From Saccharospirillum impatiens DSM 12546 (GTDB lineage: Bacteria > Pseudomonadota > Gammaproteobacteria > Pseudomonadales > Natronospirillaceae), in NCBI RefSeq assembly GCF_000423605.1, contig NZ_AUIH01000006.1, positions 123,287 to 187,286 on the forward strand: DNA of 64,000 nucleotides, read 5' to 3'. The notes under the pieces are model-generated. The model made no database searches. It saw nothing but the letters and a program-made list of their open reading frames with translations, and was not told the DNA's origin. This document shows, in pieces, positions 56,509-64,000 of this stretch. A program made the position numbers and the translations under genes. The first letter of the stretch is position 1, and each line of letters opens with the position of its first letter.

Positions 56509-57360
56509 ATGTTTCCGACTCCCATACAACAAACGTCTCGCCTAACTCAGATAAGCTATAAGGTTGCGCTACCTCTGACGATCCTGATATGGCTACTCCC
56601 CCTGGCCGCAATCATGATGACCTCCGTGCGCTCTATTGCCGATATCAACGCAGGCAACTATTGGGGCTGGCCAGAACAGTGGATGCTCATTGAAAATTAC
56701 ACGGAAGTGTTCGCCCGAACCAACATGGGCCGCTACCTGCTAAACAGTGTGCTGGTCACGGTGCCTGTGATGATTTTTTCGGTTGGGCTGGCGACCATGG
56801 CTGGCTTCGCGCTTGCCAAGTACAAGTTTACCGGCCGGATCGCCATCTTCGCGGTCTTTATCGGTGGCAACTTTGTGCCGTTTCAGATTCTGATGATTCC
56901 GGTTCGCGACCTGACCATTCAAACCGGCCTCTATGACACCATCTGGGCCCTGATCATCTTCCATACCGCCTTTCAGACCGGTTTCTGTACCTTGTTCATG
57001 CGCAACTTCATTGTCGGTTTGCCCGATGAGTTATTCGAGTCATGTCGCCTGGAAGGTGCCAGTGAATGGCAGATTTTTACCAAGATTGTTTTGCCTCTGG
57101 TGCGGCCTGCACTCGCCGCCCTGTCAGTGTTGATCTTCACCTTTATCTGGAACGATTATTTCTGGGCACTGGTGCTCGTCCAAAGCGATGAAGTGAGACC
57201 CATTACCGCAGGCATCAGCGCCCTGCGCGGTCAATGGCTGGCTTCATGGCAACTGATTTCGGCAGGGTCCATTGTGGCCGCACTTCCGCCAGTTATTCTG
57301 TTCTTCGCCATGCAGCGTCACTTCATCGCCGGCCTGACACTGGGGGCGACCAAGGGGTAA
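56509..57360 (+). CDS. Sugar ABC transporter permease 2 (MalG/UgpE type)
   Basis: 283-aa permease with six helices. The EAA loop reads ELFESCRLEGASEWQIFTKI (about 176-195), followed by VLPLVRPAL. It starts 3 nt after permease 1 and ends 2 nt before the alpha-galactosidase start, so the three are one transcript. Together with the first permease it forms the membrane channel of a CUT1-family importer. Confidence 0.93.
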   Translation: MFPTPIQQTSRLTQISYKVALPLTILIWLLPLAAIMMTSVRSIADINAGNYWGWPEQWMLIENYTEVFARTNMGRYLLNSVLVTVPVMIFSVGLATMAGFALAKYKFTGRIAIFAVFIGGNFVPFQILMIPVRDLTIQTGLYDTIWALIIFHTAFQTGFCTLFMRNFIVGLPDELFESCRLEGASEWQIFTKIVLPLVRPALAALSVLIFTFIWNDYFWALVLVQSDEVRPITAGISALRGQWLASWQLISAGSIVAALPPVILFFAMQRHFIAGLTLGATKG

Positions 57361-57362
57361 TC

Positions 57363-59468
57363 ATGACGGTTTATGCATTGCATTCACACAGCTCAACCCT
57401 GCTGATCGAGGCGCTGCCCGACGCGGCGCCTGCAGTTCGCTACTGGGGGAGCAGACTGCAGCAGTCCCCCGACCCAATACTTTGGGAACCCGCGCTGCCG
57501 CAGGCCGGTTTGGATGAAATTCGGCCATTGAGCATTGCGCCGACCCTGGCGGACGGCACCTTTCTTGAGCCCGCTTTACGTTCGCACCAAAACGGACAGG
57601 GCTGGGCAGAGCAATGGCAATTGGCCGCTACCCAGGCAACAGACACTGACCTGGTGTTTGAGCTGGTGAGCCTGTCGGGTTTGATCCGACTGCACTGGCA
57701 CGTCACCTTGGATGCCGCCACGGATGTTCTGGCTATTAACACTCAGGTGACCAATCTGAGTGAGGCGGAGCTGTCACTTGAGCAATGGCTGACGACTCTG
57801 CCTTTACCCCGCGAGCACACCGATGTATTGACGTTCACCGGTCGCTGGGTCAATGAATTTCAGCCGAGACGACAGTCGCTGCCCATCGGGGCCCTGGAAT
57901 TGACCAATCTTAAAGGTCGAACGTCCCACGACCATTTCCCGGGGCTGCTTACCGGCACAGCGGGCTTTGGAGCAAATCACGGGGATGTGTGCGCTTTTCA
58001 TTTAGGCTGGAGCGGAAACCACCGCCAGCGAGTAGAACGAAATCAACAGGGTCTGACTCAGTTCCAGGCTGGCGCTCATCTCTTGCCAGGAGAGGTACGT
58101 CTGGCACCAGGGGCACACTTTACGGCCCCGGTGCTTTATGCCACGCGATCATCTGCCGGATTCAATGGCATCGCCAGAAATTTCCAGCAATTTGTCCGCC
58201 AAAATCTCATGACCTGGCCAAACGAGGGCCCTCGCCCCGTTCATATTAACACCTGGGAAGCCATCTATTTTGATCACACCCAGGAGGCGCTGGACAACCT
58301 GGCCGAGGCAGCGGCAGCAGTGGGTGCAGAACGGTATGTGCTGGATGATGGCTGGTTCCAGGGGCGCCGTGATGACAGTGCCGGGCTCGGAGACTGGACC
58401 GTCGATGAAAGCCTGTACCCGGAAAAATTACACCCACTGGCAGCAACGCTGAAACGCACCGGGCTGGAGTTCGGGCTCTGGGTCGAGCCCGAAATGGTGA
58501 ACCCGGATTCAAACCTCTATCGGCAACACCCGGACTGGGTGCTGGCAATTGCTGGTCAACATCAACCACTGGCCCGCCAGCAGCGCATTCTGGACCTTAC
58601 CCGCGAGGACGTTCAGACCTACCTATTTGATCATTTGAATGCCCTGCTTAACGAGTACCCCATCCGATACCTCAAGTGGGACATGAATCGAGATTTGGTA
58701 CAGGCCGCTGACGCCCGGGGGCTGGCCGCTACCTTTCGTCAAACCAAAGCACTGTACGCTTTGCTGGCGAAGTTGCGCGAGGCGCACCCTCGCGTCGAAA
58801 TCGAGTCTTGCGCCTCCGGCGGAGCGCGCATGGACTATGGCATCTTGAAACACACGCACCGTTTCTGGCTCAGCGACTGCAACGACGCTCATGAACGTCA
58901 GCGCATGCAGCAATGGGCCGCTTTGTTCTTTCCTGCTGAAGTGCTGGGGAGCCACATTGGCCCTGCACACAGTCATACCACAGGGCGACAACACACCACG
59001 ACCGTTCGGGCGGGGACTGCACTGTTCGGTCACATGGGTATCGAATGGGATGTTCGCCAGTTGAATGACAACGACAGGCAAGCGCTGACCGACGCCATCG
59101 CGATGCACAAAACCTGGAGAGCTGTCATTCATGGAGGTATCCGCCAGTCACTTGAGCCGGTAGATCCGAACCAGATTGCCTTCCAGGTCAGCGCTGAACC
59201 ACATCATCTGATCAGCGTATTTCAGCAGGATATGCCGGAACTGTCGGTGCCCGGTTCGCTCAAAATTCCCGGACTGAAGCTCGGCACACACTACAGCGTA
59301 TCGGTTCTTTTGCAGTCGGAAAAAACCGGTCACCTAATGAAAGTGGTTCCGGCCTGGATGACGCGGGAAAATGTACAACTAACCGGTGAAAGTCTGGCTA
59401 CTCTGGGCTTGCCACTGCCCGTGATGGACCCCGACAGTCTGCTGGTGCTGGCGCTGACCGAAGGTTAG
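57363..59468 (+). CDS. Alpha-galactosidase, glycoside hydrolase family 36
   Basis: 701 aa from the ATG at 57363, with no signal peptide, so cytosolic cleavage of imported galactosides. An N-terminal beta-sandwich (about 1-300) precedes the (beta/alpha)8 barrel. The nucleophile is Asp440 in RYLKWDMNRD and the acid/base Asp505 in FWLSDCNDAHERQR; the ESCASGGARMDYG segment lies between them. The frame extends 43 codons upstream into the permease gene, but that reading is an overlap artefact. It is encoded inside the transporter operon. Confidence 0.95.
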   Translation: MTVYALHSHSSTLLIEALPDAAPAVRYWGSRLQQSPDPILWEPALPQAGLDEIRPLSIAPTLADGTFLEPALRSHQNGQGWAEQWQLAATQATDTDLVFELVSLSGLIRLHWHVTLDAATDVLAINTQVTNLSEAELSLEQWLTTLPLPREHTDVLTFTGRWVNEFQPRRQSLPIGALELTNLKGRTSHDHFPGLLTGTAGFGANHGDVCAFHLGWSGNHRQRVERNQQGLTQFQAGAHLLPGEVRLAPGAHFTAPVLYATRSSAGFNGIARNFQQFVRQNLMTWPNEGPRPVHINTWEAIYFDHTQEALDNLAEAAAAVGAERYVLDDGWFQGRRDDSAGLGDWTVDESLYPEKLHPLAATLKRTGLEFGLWVEPEMVNPDSNLYRQHPDWVLAIAGQHQPLARQQRILDLTREDVQTYLFDHLNALLNEYPIRYLKWDMNRDLVQAADARGLAATFRQTKALYALLAKLREAHPRVEIESCASGGARMDYGILKHTHRFWLSDCNDAHERQRMQQWAALFFPAEVLGSHIGPAHSHTTGRQHTTTVRAGTALFGHMGIEWDVRQLNDNDRQALTDAIAMHKTWRAVIHGGIRQSLEPVDPNQIAFQVSAEPHHLISVFQQDMPELSVPGSLKIPGLKLGTHYSVSVLLQSEKTGHLMKVVPAWMTRENVQLTGESLATLGLPLPVMDPDSLLVLALTEG

Positions 59469-59615
59469 ATGAACAGATTTGATGCGCTGACCTCAGTCAG
59501 CGACGCAAAAGAAAGCGCGCAAGCGCGAAGAACCGTGATACCGGCCTACCGTTATCACATTGAAATGGGGCTCGCCCCAGATGTATCACAACAAAAAAGA
59601 AGGACGAGGCTATGA
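59469..59615 (+). CDS. Possible 48-aa small ORF between GH36 and the binding-protein gene
   Basis: An ATG directly after the alpha-galactosidase stop, with GAAGG 4 nt upstream, opens a 48-codon frame beginning MNRFDALTSVSDAKESAQAR and ending in basic QQKRRTRL; its TGA overlaps the next start (ATGA). It may only couple translation across the gap. The same DNA forms a hairpin CGCTGAC / GTCAGCG (about 59485-59502). No family is recognised and it may be chance. Confidence 0.3.
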   Translation: MNRFDALTSVSDAKESAQARRTVIPAYRYHIEMGLAPDVSQQKRRTRL

Positions 59616-60829
59616 AACTGAAAACCTTACTGACAGCCAGTGCCATCGGTGCCTTATTGATGAGCCAGGCCAGTGCAGGCACGCTTGTCATTAACTCAAA
59701 CCAGTCTGACCCGGCTCCGAAAGCCGCATGGGGAGAAATCATTGCCGATTTTGAAGCGGCAAACCCCGATATTGAAGTGCGCATGAATGAATACGACCAC
59801 GAAGGCTACAAGAGCGCCATTCGTAACTGGCTGGTGACGTCACCACCCGATATCGTGTTCTGGTTCGCGGGTAACCGGATGAAGTACTTTGTAGACAGGG
59901 GTCTGCTTGAACCTGTCACTGATGTCTGGTCCGACAACAACATGAGCGCCAACTTCAGGTCAACCAGGGCATCCATGACGGTTGATGGTGAACAGTACGG
60001 TGTACCAGCGACTTATTATCAATGGGGTATTTACTACAACGCCGATATCTTTAATGAGCTGGGGCTGAGTGAACCACAAACCTGGGACGAGTTCATGACC
60101 GTCAACCAGACTCTCAAGGATAGTGGATACACGCCCATCACCATCGGCACCAAGTTTCTCTGGACCGCCGCTGGCTGGTTTGATTACCTCAACCTGCGCA
60201 CCAACGGACTGGACTTTCACATCGACCTGATGGACGGAAAGATTCCGTATACCGACGACCGTGTCCGTGCGACGTTCGAGAACTGGCGTCAGTTGATCGA
60301 TGGCGGGTATTTCCTGGAAAATCATGCATCTTATAGCTGGCAGGAAGCTCAGGCTCCCTTGCTTAATGGTGAAGCAGGCATGTACCTGATGGGCAACTTC
60401 CTGACGCCCAGCTTCCCAGAGGGGTCAAACTTTGATTTCTTCCAGTTCCCTCAAATTGATCCGAACGTCGGCATGTATGAAGATGCACCGACCGATACCG
60501 TGCACATTCCTGCTCGGGCCAGCAATAAAGAAGATGCCAAGCGCTTCCTGGCTTATGTCGCTCAAACAGACGTGCAAACCAAGCTGAACCTGGGTCTGAA
60601 CCAGTTGCCACCTAACGCCAGCGCAGAAGCCGGTGATAATACCTTCTTGCAACAAGGCCTGGACATGTTGTCTGCTGCAGACGGTACCGCCCAGTTCTAC
60701 GATCGTGATACTGATCCGGCCATGGCGGCTGAAGGCATGAAAGGTTTCCAGGAGTTCATGGTTAACCCGGATCGACTGGATGCCATTCTGACCAACCTGG
60801 AAAGGGTACGTCAGCGCGTCTTCCGTTAA
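59612..60829 (+). CDS. Sugar ABC transporter substrate-binding protein
   Basis: 405-aa precursor; the signal peptide ends at about residue 22 (SQASA). A CUT1/MalE-type binding protein: PDIVFWFAGNRMKYFVDRG (about 87-105), then YGVPATYYQWGIYYN (about 129-143), and ANPDIEVRMNEYDHEGYKSA at the front. It captures the galactoside for the two permeases. Its position at the end of the operon after a hairpin-bearing gap fits separate, higher expression, but that is inference. A good terminator follows. No ABC ATPase gene is present in the cluster. Confidence 0.93.
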   Translation: MKLKTLLTASAIGALLMSQASAGTLVINSNQSDPAPKAAWGEIIADFEAANPDIEVRMNEYDHEGYKSAIRNWLVTSPPDIVFWFAGNRMKYFVDRGLLEPVTDVWSDNNMSANFRSTRASMTVDGEQYGVPATYYQWGIYYNADIFNELGLSEPQTWDEFMTVNQTLKDSGYTPITIGTKFLWTAAGWFDYLNLRTNGLDFHIDLMDGKIPYTDDRVRATFENWRQLIDGGYFLENHASYSWQEAQAPLLNGEAGMYLMGNFLTPSFPEGSNFDFFQFPQIDPNVGMYEDAPTDTVHIPARASNKEDAKRFLAYVAQTDVQTKLNLGLNQLPPNASAEAGDNTFLQQGLDMLSAADGTAQFYDRDTDPAMAAEGMKGFQEFMVNPDRLDAILTNLERVRQRVFR

Positions 60830-60850
60830 GATCTTTTACCGTTCCATCTT

Positions 60851-60876
60851 AAGGCGACCAGCGGGTCGCCTTTTTT
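60851..60876 (+). terminator. Intrinsic terminator of the galactoside operon
   Basis: Perfect 9-bp stem AAGGCGACC / GGTCGCCTT with loop AGCG and a six-T run, 22 nt after the binding-protein stop. Confidence 0.92.
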
Positions 60877-60962
60877 GTGTCTCACTTTGGCCTTCATGAC
60901 TTTGAATTCACCACGCCAACTGCCTTACTATGGTTTGCTAACCACTAAGACAGGGAAGAACA

Positions 60963-63134
60963 ATGGGTTATTGGCTGAAACGATTGCTGACTGTGGTGTT
61001 GGGCGCAATCAGCCTGATACTGGCAACACTGTGCTTTAACTGGGGCTTCACCACACTGAGCGAATCGCGGCAGATGGAACGACTGCCAATGACACCTGTG
61101 AATGCCCTGGCCGGCGGCCCCTATGCCGTTTCGGGTACCATCCAGCGAGATGGCAACGTGTTAACCGCCCCCTACTCAAAACAGCCAGCCTTGTATGTAC
61201 GCTACCTGCTTGAGGAAGAGTACCATGATTCCGACGGTGACCTGCGCACCCGAACACTCGACAGTGGTCAGCGCAGCACTCGCTTCCGGCTTAGCGACAA
61301 TTCCGGCACCTTAGCTGTTAACCCGACCCTATCAACCAGCAGCATAGACTGGGCCGTTAGCCGAACGTACCGTAAACGCCAGGGGGATCTGATCTATTCC
61401 GAATGGACTCTCAGCGAAGGACAAACGGTTGAACTATTGGGTCGTGTTCAACCGGGCAGTCGGACTTTCGTTTTCAACAACCTGGACGTCAATCTGCCGC
61501 CAATCGTCACCGACTCCAGCTTGCAGGCCGCCGGCGGTAGGAGCTTGTTGCGCGCTGCTTTGATTATTTCTCTGGCTGCAGGCTTGGTTTCTTTGGGCGT
61601 TGCACTATTGCTCATTGGACTGGGGGTGCACCGGTTCATTCTGTATGTAAGCGCCATGACGCTGATCATGACCGCTTACTTCTGGGGGCAAGGTGTCTAC
61701 CAACTGGAGCGGGACTGGCAAAGAGCCGCCAGCCTATACCAGATGCGACTCACAGCGATAGATCCAGAGCCTACCCTGGAACAGCGAACCGACTTGCTCG
61801 CCATGCAATTACTCATCACCCGGGGTGCACAACCCTGGCCTGATCGACTCTTTTTTGAACGATTGGCGGGGGATTACTTTCCCACACCAGAAGGCATAGA
61901 TCCCCAAGCGCGACAAATAGCGGTGAACCAAATCGCCTTGCAACCCAGTAACCGGTTCGATAATACCTGGGTGGCGATACTGGGAGGCAGTGGCGGTGCC
62001 TTGCTGTCAATTCTGCTTTTGTGGTTGGGCGTCAGGCGCATCAAACTGAAACGAATGATCGAACACCTTCCCACCACTGCAACTACTGGCCTAAGCTATG
62101 GACTCTCGGAACTTAAAGGCACCATAGACCTAAACACAGAGCCACTGACGTCGAAATTGACCGGTAACCCGTGCATTGCTTTTCACTACCTTGAACAGGA
62201 GAAGCGAGGCTCGGGCAAAAAATCCCGCTGGGTTACACTGGAAGAAATTGACCAGCGCATACCATTTGAACTGAAAGACGAAACTGGCAATACCTGGATC
62301 TATCCAGAAAAGGCAACGCTGCACTACGCTGAAAAAACAACAAATCGCCAGGGTCGTCGACGTTTTACTGAATCCTGGATACCACCCGACGATGAACTCT
62401 ATTGTCTGGGTTTTGCGGGTCTGGACATAGCTCGTCCGGATCGTCTCGCACTTCAGCATGAAGAAGATCAGCCCTTTATCCTGAGCACTCTGGATGAACA
62501 GAAGCTCATACAGCGCAAGGGAGCCCAGGGCTTTCTGTTAACCTCGGTCAGCCTCGGCTTTTTACTTGGTGCAATGTTGGTCTTGCTGGCCTACACAGGC
62601 TCTCTGACGCCAGCAGATCTGCTTCTGGCCGCGCTGCTAACCCCGGTGTTCCTCTTTCTGTATACGATGATTCTCCATTACAACGACATTATTTTTCTAC
62701 GCAACCGATGTGACAAAGCAAAAGCTGACATCCAAACCGTATTACAAAGAAGGTTCGACCTGATTCCTCGTCTTAACCAAGTGCTTCAAGGGTACCTTCA
62801 GCATGAGCAGGCGCTACAGACAGCCCTTACCGAGGCAAGAACAGCCAGCCCGAGACTGGACGACCATCCGGAACAGATTGACCGGCATTCCAGTCAGTTA
62901 CGGACTTTAGGAAAGCTGATATCAGCCCGTGTCGAAGCTTATCCTGAGCTAAAGGGTAACAGCCTGATCACGGAGTTCATGGAACAGCTGGAAGCCACGG
63001 AAAATTATTTGTCACTGTTGCGCAATGGCTATAACGACGCCGTAGAGCTATATAATACCCGTATTCAATCGTTCCCGGACGTAATTTTGGCCAAGGTATT
63101 CGGGTTTAAGGGGAAAGGGTTGTTTGAGACGTGA
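60963..63134 (+). CDS. GIDE-GIDE-LemA fusion membrane protein
   Basis: 723 aa with about six membrane helices: one at residues 7-28, two at 193-245, one near 338-358, and two at 520-575. The first soluble part (about 45-190; LAGGPYAVSGTIQRDG) and the second (about 370-515; SELKGTIDL, then PCIAFHYLEQEKRGSGKKSR) both resemble GIDE-type domains, as in MUL1/MAPL-like proteins. The C-terminal 150 residues match LemA: HYNDIIFLRNRCDKAKADIQ, then ENYLSLLRNGYNDAVELYN. LemA and GIDE-like proteins are often neighbours in bacteria; fusion in one chain is less common. The function is unknown. AGGGAAGAAC ribosome site; stop right before the 5S-flank repeats. Confidence 0.8.
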   Translation: MGYWLKRLLTVVLGAISLILATLCFNWGFTTLSESRQMERLPMTPVNALAGGPYAVSGTIQRDGNVLTAPYSKQPALYVRYLLEEEYHDSDGDLRTRTLDSGQRSTRFRLSDNSGTLAVNPTLSTSSIDWAVSRTYRKRQGDLIYSEWTLSEGQTVELLGRVQPGSRTFVFNNLDVNLPPIVTDSSLQAAGGRSLLRAALIISLAAGLVSLGVALLLIGLGVHRFILYVSAMTLIMTAYFWGQGVYQLERDWQRAASLYQMRLTAIDPEPTLEQRTDLLAMQLLITRGAQPWPDRLFFERLAGDYFPTPEGIDPQARQIAVNQIALQPSNRFDNTWVAILGGSGGALLSILLLWLGVRRIKLKRMIEHLPTTATTGLSYGLSELKGTIDLNTEPLTSKLTGNPCIAFHYLEQEKRGSGKKSRWVTLEEIDQRIPFELKDETGNTWIYPEKATLHYAEKTTNRQGRRRFTESWIPPDDELYCLGFAGLDIARPDRLALQHEEDQPFILSTLDEQKLIQRKGAQGFLLTSVSLGFLLGAMLVLLAYTGSLTPADLLLAALLTPVFLFLYTMILHYNDIIFLRNRCDKAKADIQTVLQRRFDLIPRLNQVLQGYLQHEQALQTALTEARTASPRLDDHPEQIDRHSSQLRTLGKLISARVEAYPELKGNSLITEFMEQLEATENYLSLLRNGYNDAVELYNTRIQSFPDVILAKVFGFKGKGLFET

Positions 63135-63311
63135 CCGGCCGGATTATCACCTGACGAACGAAAGCCACAGGCATTAAAAAATCGAGGCGTCGAACCGCCC
63201 ATACCATTGCTGGTCTGGGGGGCACTGAAAGCTTGACGATAACTGGTCCGCACACGGCGGCCGGCGCTACGGTCGGTCCGACGCTTCGGCTCTCATGAGA
63301 ATCCCGGAGCG
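63135..63311 (-). repeat. Degenerate copy A of the 5S rRNA 3' end plus terminator
   Basis: Opens CCGGCCGGATTATC and contains a degraded terminator-like stretch followed by AAAGCTTGACGATA (63228-63241), the complement of the 5S 3' end, then GGTCCGACGCTTCGG. It is aligned with copy B at a 177-bp offset. The 396-nt region 63135-63530 holds no protein gene. Confidence 0.7.
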
Positions 63312-63485
63312 CCGGCCGGATCATCGTCTGACGAACCGAAGCCTCAGACATAAAAAAAACCCAGACCTTCTCTGGCCTGGGGTTGGTATTAAAAGCTTGA
63401 CGATGACCCGGGCGGCGCTCCGCTACTCTTATATGGGGCGGTCCGACGATTCGGGACCCCACATAAAAAGCGGGTCCCCCCATGC
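63312..63485 (-). repeat. Degenerate copy B of the 5S rRNA 3' end plus terminator
   Basis: Opens CCGGCCGGATCATC and contains a near-intact rrn terminator, then AAAAGCTTGACGATGACC (63391-63408), identical to the real 5S 3' end; a GC-rich 15-nt insert then interrupts the 5S sequence before TACTCT and ATGGGG. GGTCCGACGATTCGGG matches copy A. Confidence 0.8.
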
Positions 63486-63487
63486 AT

Positions 63488-63520
63488 AAAAAAACCCCAG
63501 ACCATCTCTGGCCTGGGGTT
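63488..63520 (-). terminator. rrn operon terminator after 5S rRNA
   Basis: On the minus strand AACCCCAGGCC pairs with GGTCTGGGGTT (one mismatch or wobble) and is followed by TTTTT, about 10 nt beyond the 5S 3' end. Confidence 0.85.
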
Positions 63521-63530
63521 GGTATTAAAA

Positions 63531-63648
63531 GCTTGACGATGACCTACTCTCACATGGGGAGACCCCACACTACCATCGGCGAGGCTGCGTTTCACTTCTG
63601 AGTTCGGCAAGGGATCAGGTGGTTCCACAGCTCTATCGTCGTCAAGCA
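63531..63648 (-). rRNA. rrf: 5S ribosomal RNA
   Basis: About 118 nt on the minus strand. Ends TGCTTGACGA and TCGTCAAGC pair as helix I; the core has GCCGAACTCAGAAGTGAAAC and GCCGATGGTAGTGTGGGG, nearly identical to E. coli. Exact ends are judged from helix I. Confidence 0.96.
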
Positions 63649-63854
63649 AACTGGTTGGCGGCTGTTGTATGGCCGGTATCGATAACCGGTCGTAACAGCG
63701 CACCGAATGCGCTCTAATCAAGTCTGGTGCTTCTCAAAAATGCGGTTCTTCAGGACCAAGCGTGTCCGTACTCTCTTTCACTGCCAACCAGCCGTTTGCT
63801 GGTCTTCAGCGTCGTATCGATCCGTCGGCGACCCAACACCTCTTGGGCGTTATA
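63649..63854. other. 23S-5S internal spacer
   Basis: 206 nt between 5S and 23S. No tRNA gene is seen on either strand. It contains inverted pairs such as GGCCGGTATCGATAACCGGTC (63672-63692, near-palindrome), consistent with a processing stem. Confidence 0.6.
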
Positions 63855-64000
63855 TGGCCAAGCCGCACGGGCAATTAGTACAGGTTAGCTCAACGCCTCG
63901 CAGCGCTTACACACCCTGCCTATCAACCAGGTAGTCTTCCTGGGCCCTTTAGGAGACTCGAAGTCTCAGGGAAAACTCATCTTGAAGGGGGCTTCCCGCT
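63855..64000 (-). rRNA. rrl: 23S ribosomal RNA, 3' end (partial)
   Basis: Minus-strand sequence matches the 3' terminal part of gammaproteobacterial 23S rRNA, including GGGTGTGTAAGCGCTGCGAG and GAGCTAACCTGTACTAAT near the end. The rest lies beyond the right edge. The 3' end is placed by analogy at about 63855. Confidence 0.93.

Noticed and set aside
63649..63854. Possible tRNA in the 23S-5S spacer
   Set aside because: No cloverleaf or GGTTCRA T-arm could be found on either strand.
1..64000. CRISPR arrays, insertion sequences, toxin-antitoxin or phage genes
   Set aside because: No regularly spaced repeats, transposase, integrase, Cas or toxin-like proteins were seen in any frame.

Overview
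The window is chromosomal DNA of a Gram-negative gammaproteobacterium. It carries the lipid A and outer-membrane biogenesis cluster, a BamA/Skp/RseP envelope module, the rpsB-tsf-pyrH-frr translation cluster and type II QueF. Gene content and order (long-form DapD, YqcC, the 2-methylcitrate cycle, a sugar ABC importer with an alpha-galactosidase) suggest a marine Oceanospirillales-like bacterium, perhaps near Saccharospirillum. That placement is inference; no database search was possible.

Layout. Positions 1-16.9 kb (minus strand) hold one long housekeeping block read as rpsB-tsf-pyrH-frr-uppS-cdsA-dxr-rseP-bamA-skp-lpxD-fabZ-lpxA-lpxB-rnhB-dnaE, with dnaE cut by the window edge. Many neighbours overlap by 1-4 nt (TGATG, GTGA or ATGA junctions), and hairpin terminators or attenuators sit after rpsB, tsf and frr. 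Divergently, 17.2-23.4 kb (plus) carries map, glnD, dapC, a YffB/Spx-like gene and dapD: nitrogen signalling and lysine/peptidoglycan precursors. From 23.4 to 29.4 kb lie a GlpR-type regulator with a coiled-coil membrane protein, Fe-superoxide dismutase, YqcC, a DUF3549 protein, YchJ and MoeA. A complete biotin ECF importer (BioM-BioN-BioY) follows, then a TSUP permease, a lipoprotein esterase, and a GntR-prpB-prpC-prpD operon for propionate use with a recognisable promoter and two operators.

Positions 37.8-47.7 kb form a signalling-rich stretch: a repeat-containing protein, a MASE2-GGDEF cyclase that seems to start at CTG, an MFS transporter, CbpA/CbpM, a second GGDEF protein, an amidase, a MASE2-class III nucleotide cyclase and a YdjA-like nitroreductase. 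A tRNA-Ser(GGA) gene follows, whose 3' flank is duplicated. QueF, a YadGH-type ABC exporter, a YfcH-like SDR, a HAD phosphatase, an asparaginase, a dCMP deaminase and an orphan TrpX-like binding protein come next. Positions 55.5-60.9 kb hold a galactoside operon (two permeases, GH36 alpha-galactosidase, sugar-binding protein) that lacks its own ATPase. A GIDE-GIDE-LemA membrane fusion protein then precedes the 3' end of an rrn operon (minus strand: partial 23S, 5S), followed by two degenerate tandem copies of the 5S 3' end plus terminator.

I see no prophage, insertion sequence, transposase or CRISPR array. The most unusual items are the GIDE-LemA fusion, the 5S-flank duplications, the tRNA-Ser flank duplication, a family of hairpin-rich intergenic elements with GGA loops, and the likely CTG start.
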